NCBI GenBank assembly: GCA_963715445.1 | Contig: OY970240.1 | Location: 310,001-374,000, forward strand | From: JAAYBF01 sp963715445 | GTDB taxonomy: Bacteria > Actinomycetota > Thermoleophilia > Solirubrobacterales > Thermoleophilaceae | Length of the DNA: 64,000 bases | Direction of reading: 5' to 3' | Shown here: positions 60,311-64,000 of the stretch, one piece after another | How the letters are laid out: the number at the start of each line of letters is the position of its first letter | Numbering within the stretch: position 1 is the first letter of the stretch | The notes under the pieces: model-generated | What the model was told of the DNA's origin: nothing | What the model saw: the letters and a program-made list of their open reading frames with translations, nothing else | Database searches by the model: none | Program-made: the position numbers and the translations under genes

Positions 60311-60384
60311 GGCGAACGACGGGACTCGAACCCGCGACCGCTCGGACCACAACCGAGAGCTCTACCAACTGAGCTACGTCCGCC
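60311..60384 (-). tRNA. tRNA-His (anticodon GTG)
   Basis: A 74-base minus-strand cloverleaf including an encoded G-1: acceptor GCGGACG/CGTTCGC, D arm GCTC/GAGC, anticodon stem CTCGG/CCGAG with loop TTGTGGT (anticodon GTG), T arm GCGGG-TTCGAGT-CCCGT, and C73, which pairs with G-1 as required for histidine identity. The full CCA end is not encoded. A TAGATT box lies 11 bases upstream. Confidence 0.95.
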
Positions 60385-60395
60385 AAGCCGGGGTG

Positions 60396-60401
60396 AATCT
60401 A
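60396..60401 (-). promoter_or_regulatory. -10 box of tRNA-His
   Basis: GC-TAGATT-C, 11 bases before the tRNA 5' end; same context as before tRNA-Ala. Confidence 0.5.
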
Positions 60402-60424
60402 GCAGTGAAGCGGCCGCGGGCCGC

Positions 60425-61362
60425 TCATCGGCCACCCGCCGGATCGGCTCCTTCACCGCGCGGAAGGCTGAACCGGACTCGGGTGCCCTGCTCTGACGCC
60501 GGGAGCCAGATGCGGCCGCCGTGGGTCTCGACGATCGCGCGCGAGATGGCCAGCCCGAGCCCAGCTCCGTCCGAGTCGCGGGCCGCTTCGGAGCCGCCGC
60601 GGAAGAACGGGTCGAACACGCGCGCGCGGTCCTCCGCGCGGATGCCGTCGCCGGTGTCGGCCACCTCGATCTCGACGACCTCGGCACTCGCCTCGGCGCG
60701 AACGGTGACGCTGCCGTCGGCGGGGGTGTGGCGGATCGCGTTGCGGATCAGGTTGAACAGCACGCGCTGGATCTTCTCGGGGTCGACGTGGGCGGCGAGC
60801 GCGTGGCCGTCCAGCTCCGCGCTGACCGCGACCCGCCTGGCGCGCGCCTCCGGACCCATCGCGAGGACGGCCTCGTCCACCAGGAGCCCCAGCTCGACCT
60901 GTCGCATCGACCAGTCGATGTCCCCCGCCTCGATCCGCGACAGCTCGAAGAGGTCGTCGATCATGCCGCTCAGGGAGGCGATGTGCGTCTGCATCGTCGC
61001 GAGGTAGCGGCTGCGCGTCTCCCCGTCGACGATGTCGTCCTCGATCGCCTCCACCAGCAGGCGGAGCGAGGCGATCGGCGTCCGCAGGTCGTGCGAGACC
61101 GCGGCCACGAGGCGGCGGCGCGCCGACTCCGCGGCGTCGCGGGCGCGCTCGCGCTGCGCGATCGCCGTCACGCGCAGGGTGACGAGGCCCGTGCCGAGCA
61201 CGAACGCCGAGACGAGCAGGGCGTCGCGGTCGGATACGAACATCATCCGCGCCGCGGCGATCAGGACGAGCAGGATCACCGCGACGACGACCGCCGTGAC
61301 CGCGATCTGGAGCCGCAGCGAGCCGAAGCGCCGATAGGTCGATCGGGGCGGCGAGGGGAGCC

Positions 61363-61366
<4 letters not shown>
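60425..61366 (-). CDS. Sensor histidine kinase
   Basis: A 313-residue membrane histidine kinase. Two helices (about 20-38 and 48-66) enclose almost no extracellular loop, so it may sense within the membrane or through a partner. The HisKA box has His92 in AAVSHDLRTP; the ATPase domain shows N box NLIRNAIRHT, G1 DTGDGI, F box FDPFFRG and G2 GAGLGLAI. The ATG overlaps the response regulator stop (ATGA), so it is the cognate partner. The operon also holds the DipZ-type redoxin. Confidence 0.93.
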
Positions 61367-62087
<721 letters not shown>

Positions 62088-62091
<4 letters not shown>

Positions 62092-63848
62092 CCGAACGTG
62101 AAGGCATAGCCGGACACGCCCGGCGCCAGCTCGAGCTCCAGCAGGTGCCGGCCGGGGCGATCGAGCTCCACGAGGCGGTAGAGGCGCTCGCCGCGGACGG
62201 TCAGCGTGCCGCCGCGCACATCGCTGCCGGCGAGGCGGTCGGGCAGCGGTCGGCCGTCGAGCAGGACCCGCACCCGGCGCGGCTTGCCGCCGCTCGACCC
62301 GAGCACGAGGAACACCCGCTGGGCGCCGAACTCGACGCTCAGGCGGGCATCGCGGCGGGCGGTGGCGGCTTCGTCGGTGATCTGCCAGGTGCCGTCGTAG
62401 GAGAGCTGGTCGGGCAGCGGACCCTCGGCCGGCTCCTCGAAGGTCTGGGTGCCGGTCTCGATCGAGCCGTTGGCGAAGCGGTCCGCGCGCTCGGCGCCGA
62501 GGTAGCTCTCCGGGGTGCTCGCCCCGGCGACCGCCTCTCCGCGCGCCTGCGCGTGCTCGTCCCCAGGCTTCTGCCCGGCCTCGGCGAGCAGGCCGCGGAT
62601 CGCCTCCTCGCTCTCCTCGTACTCGCCCTCGCCGAAGTGGACGTAACGCACCCGCCCACGGGCGTCGATCAGGTACTTGGCGGGCCAGTACTGGTTGGCG
62701 TAGGCGTTCCAGGTCTCGTAGTCGTTGTCCTGGGCGACGGGGTAGCGCAGCCCGTTCTGGGCGATCGCGTCGCGCACGTTGCCGGCTTCGCGCTCGAACG
62801 GGAACTCGGGCGTGTGCACGCCCACGATCGTCAGCCCCTTGTCGCGATAGCGCTCGTCCCACGACTTCAGGTAGGGCAGCGTGCGGATGCAGTTGATGCA
62901 GGTGTAGGTCCAGAAGTCGACCAGCACGACCCGCCCGCGCAGGTCGGCGAGCGAGAGCGGCTTCCCGCCGGCGGTGTTGAACCACTCCTGGTTGCCGGTG
63001 AAGTCAGGTGCGCGCCCGATCACGGGCAGGCCGCTCGAGCCGTCCTTCGGCGCCGGGCGCGCGGCCTGCTCGGGCGCCGTTCCGAGTCCCTTGCGCTGCT
63101 CATCGCGCAGCATGGCGATCTCGTCGCGCAGCCTGGGCATCGCCTCGATGTCGCGCGAGGGGTTGACGAGAACCGCCGGCAGGTCGTCGGCGATGGCGGT
63201 CTGGAAGCGGGTGTCGTAGTCGGCCGCCATCAGCAGCGCGACGATCACCATCACCGCGCCCATCCCCATCTGGAGCCGGCCCGCGTGGCGCGCCAGCCGG
63301 CTCGTGACCCGTCGCCCGCCGATCATCAGCCCGTAGAGCACGGTCGCGCTGCCGAGCGCGTAGACGAGCGCCACCGCGAGCCGCCCCGCGCTGAACGGCT
63401 GGGCCGCCGAGACCGTGATCACGCTGGCGAGGATCGGGCCGGCGCAGGGCGCGTAGACGAGTCCGAGGCTCGCGCCGACGAGCGTGCCGGACCAGAAGCC
63501 GTCCTCCGGGTCTCCCCCTCGGCGCTGCGGCGTCGGGACGATGCGCCCGATCAACGCCTCGACGCGGGCCGCGAGCGAGGGCACGAGCAGCGACACGCCG
63601 AAGCCGAGCAGCACCGCGATCGCCACGTTGCGCAGCAGGTCGTTCGGCAGGCCGAGCGCGTCGATCACGTAGACCAGCGCGACCGTCGCGAAGGCGAACG
63701 AGAGCGAGAGCCCGGCGACGATCCCCAGCGGACGGCGGCGGCCGCCGGTGAGGCCGGCCGAGAGCACGACGGGCAGCACCGGCAGGACGCACGGCGACAC
63801 GGCCGTCGCGGCCCCTGCAACGAACGCGAATGCGATCAGCGCAACCAC
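62088..63848 (-). CDS. DipZ-type membrane protein: CcdA domain fused to thioredoxin-like redoxin
   Basis: Carries reducing power across the membrane. The 586 residues begin with a CcdA/DsbD-like domain of about six helices (Cys20 in AVSPCVLPVLP and Cys in VYAPCAGPIL, the redox pair). A periplasmic TlpA-like thioredoxin fold follows (near 290-430) with active CxxC as YTCINCIRTLPYL, then a C-terminal beta-rich, CBM-like domain (near 470-586). This is the layout of mycobacterial DipZ. GTG start at 63848. It leads an operon with a two-component system through ATGA overlaps. Confidence 0.92.
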
Positions 63849-63855
63849 GGCGCCG

Positions 63856-63870
63856 ACTCTCGCAGAGAGT
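63856..63870. promoter_or_regulatory. Inverted repeat upstream of the DipZ operon
   Basis: ACTCTC-GCA-GAGAGT, a perfect 6-bp dyad with 3-base centre, 8 bases before the DipZ GTG. It is adjacent to AT-rich TAATCG and AATAAC tracts that could be promoter elements. An operator for the co-encoded regulator is possible. Confidence 0.35.
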
Positions 63871-63889
63871 TATTGCGAAACGATTACGA

Positions 63890-63915
63890 GCCCTAGCGCC
63901 GCGCGCCGCTAGGGC
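63890..63915 (-). terminator. Hairpin at the end of the right-edge gene
   Basis: GCCCTAGCG pairs with CGCTAGGGC over an 8-base loop. The stem includes the stop codon of the gene entering from the right, so it is a likely transcript end. Confidence 0.45.
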
Positions 63916-64000
63916 TGAGGCTGCAGGCGGGAGGCCGACGGCGTCTGCGTCGGCGGGGCAACGGAGTTCGGGTCGGACTGGTCGAAGTCGAGGTCGTCGC
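63909..64000 (-). CDS. C-terminus of an unidentified gene (partial)
   Basis: An open frame entering from the right edge ends at TAG (63911-63909). The visible residues read DLDFDQSDPNSVAPPTQTP and continue Ser/Gln/Pro-rich to the end. This is a disordered tail, so the family cannot be named. Its stop lies in a strong hairpin. Confidence 0.5.
   Translation of the reverse strand, partial: DDLDFDQSDPNSVAPPTQTPSASRLQPQP

Overview
The window reads as the chromosome of a high-G+C (roughly 70%), deep-branching actinobacterium. A Thermoleophilia/Solirubrobacterales-type organism is the best guess. Reasons: strict G/C third positions, hrcA-dnaJ without grpE/dnaK beside them, TANNNT-type -10 boxes with many leaderless genes, a DipZ-type redoxin, paired MaoC dehydratases, and a complete rod elongation cluster. 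The placement is inference, because no rRNA is present. Almost all of the window is core genome. I see no insertion sequence, phage, CRISPR array or plasmid function, and no gene-free stretch longer than about 220 bases.

Layout. (1) 1-9064, minus: a tightly overlapping run yqeY-phoH-ybeY-era-hisIE-trpE-trpG-trpD-trpC, then htrA and a partial trpF; it joins ribosome/rRNA maturation factors to histidine and tryptophan synthesis. (2) 9162-11012, plus: a K+ or Na+/H+ antiporter. (3) 11009-17617, minus: lepA, a primary-type sigma factor, two MaoC dehydratases, hrcA, dnaJ, prmA. (4) 17734-19385, plus: two adjacent DJ-1/PfpI genes, one an AraC-type regulator. (5) 19363-21304: murJ and rpsT, divergent. 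(6) 21401-29348, minus: leuS, a secreted unknown protein, comEA-comEC-holA, a small membrane protein; tRNA-Ala(GGC) follows at 29433. (7) 29569-33504, minus: proB, osmC-like, proA, nadD, rsfS. (8) 33542-44406, minus: ndk-maf-mreB-mreC-mreD-mrdA-rodA-rng-rplU-rpmA-obgE, the rod-shape and ribosome block. (9) 44434-53371, minus: tig, clpP, clpX, an MBL hydrolase, valS, folC, a 39-residue membrane peptide, a zinc-ribbon membrane protein. (10) 53404-64000: a 57-residue protein, an exported M14 carboxypeptidase/amidase fusion, RNase D, a sulfatase, a GGDEF/HD-GYP protein, a split SDR pair, tRNA-His(GTG), and a DipZ/two-component operon, with the C-terminus of an unknown gene at the right edge.

How it works together. 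Most operons are translationally coupled by 4-base ATGA/GTGA/TTGA overlaps. Where an operon begins, a TANNNT hexamer repeatedly sits 6-10 bases before the start codon, the geometry of a leaderless mRNA. This held for about fifteen genes and settled several start choices, including a 57-residue gene opposite tig. Three divergent pairs (murJ/rpsT, tig/small ORF, peptidase-amidase/RNase D) carry their two -10 boxes overlapping or within 40 bases.

Most notable items: the M14 peptidase-amidase fusion; the conserved-looking 57-residue protein beside tig; ribosomal protein L21 with a 76-residue Lys/Ala/Pro tail behind a terminator-like leader hairpin; non-AUG/GUG/UUG starts inferred for nadD, ybeY and maf; an SDR pair resembling a split FabG4-type enzyme; and the redox-plus-two-component operon. 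No radically new multi-gene defence or biosynthetic system is visible.
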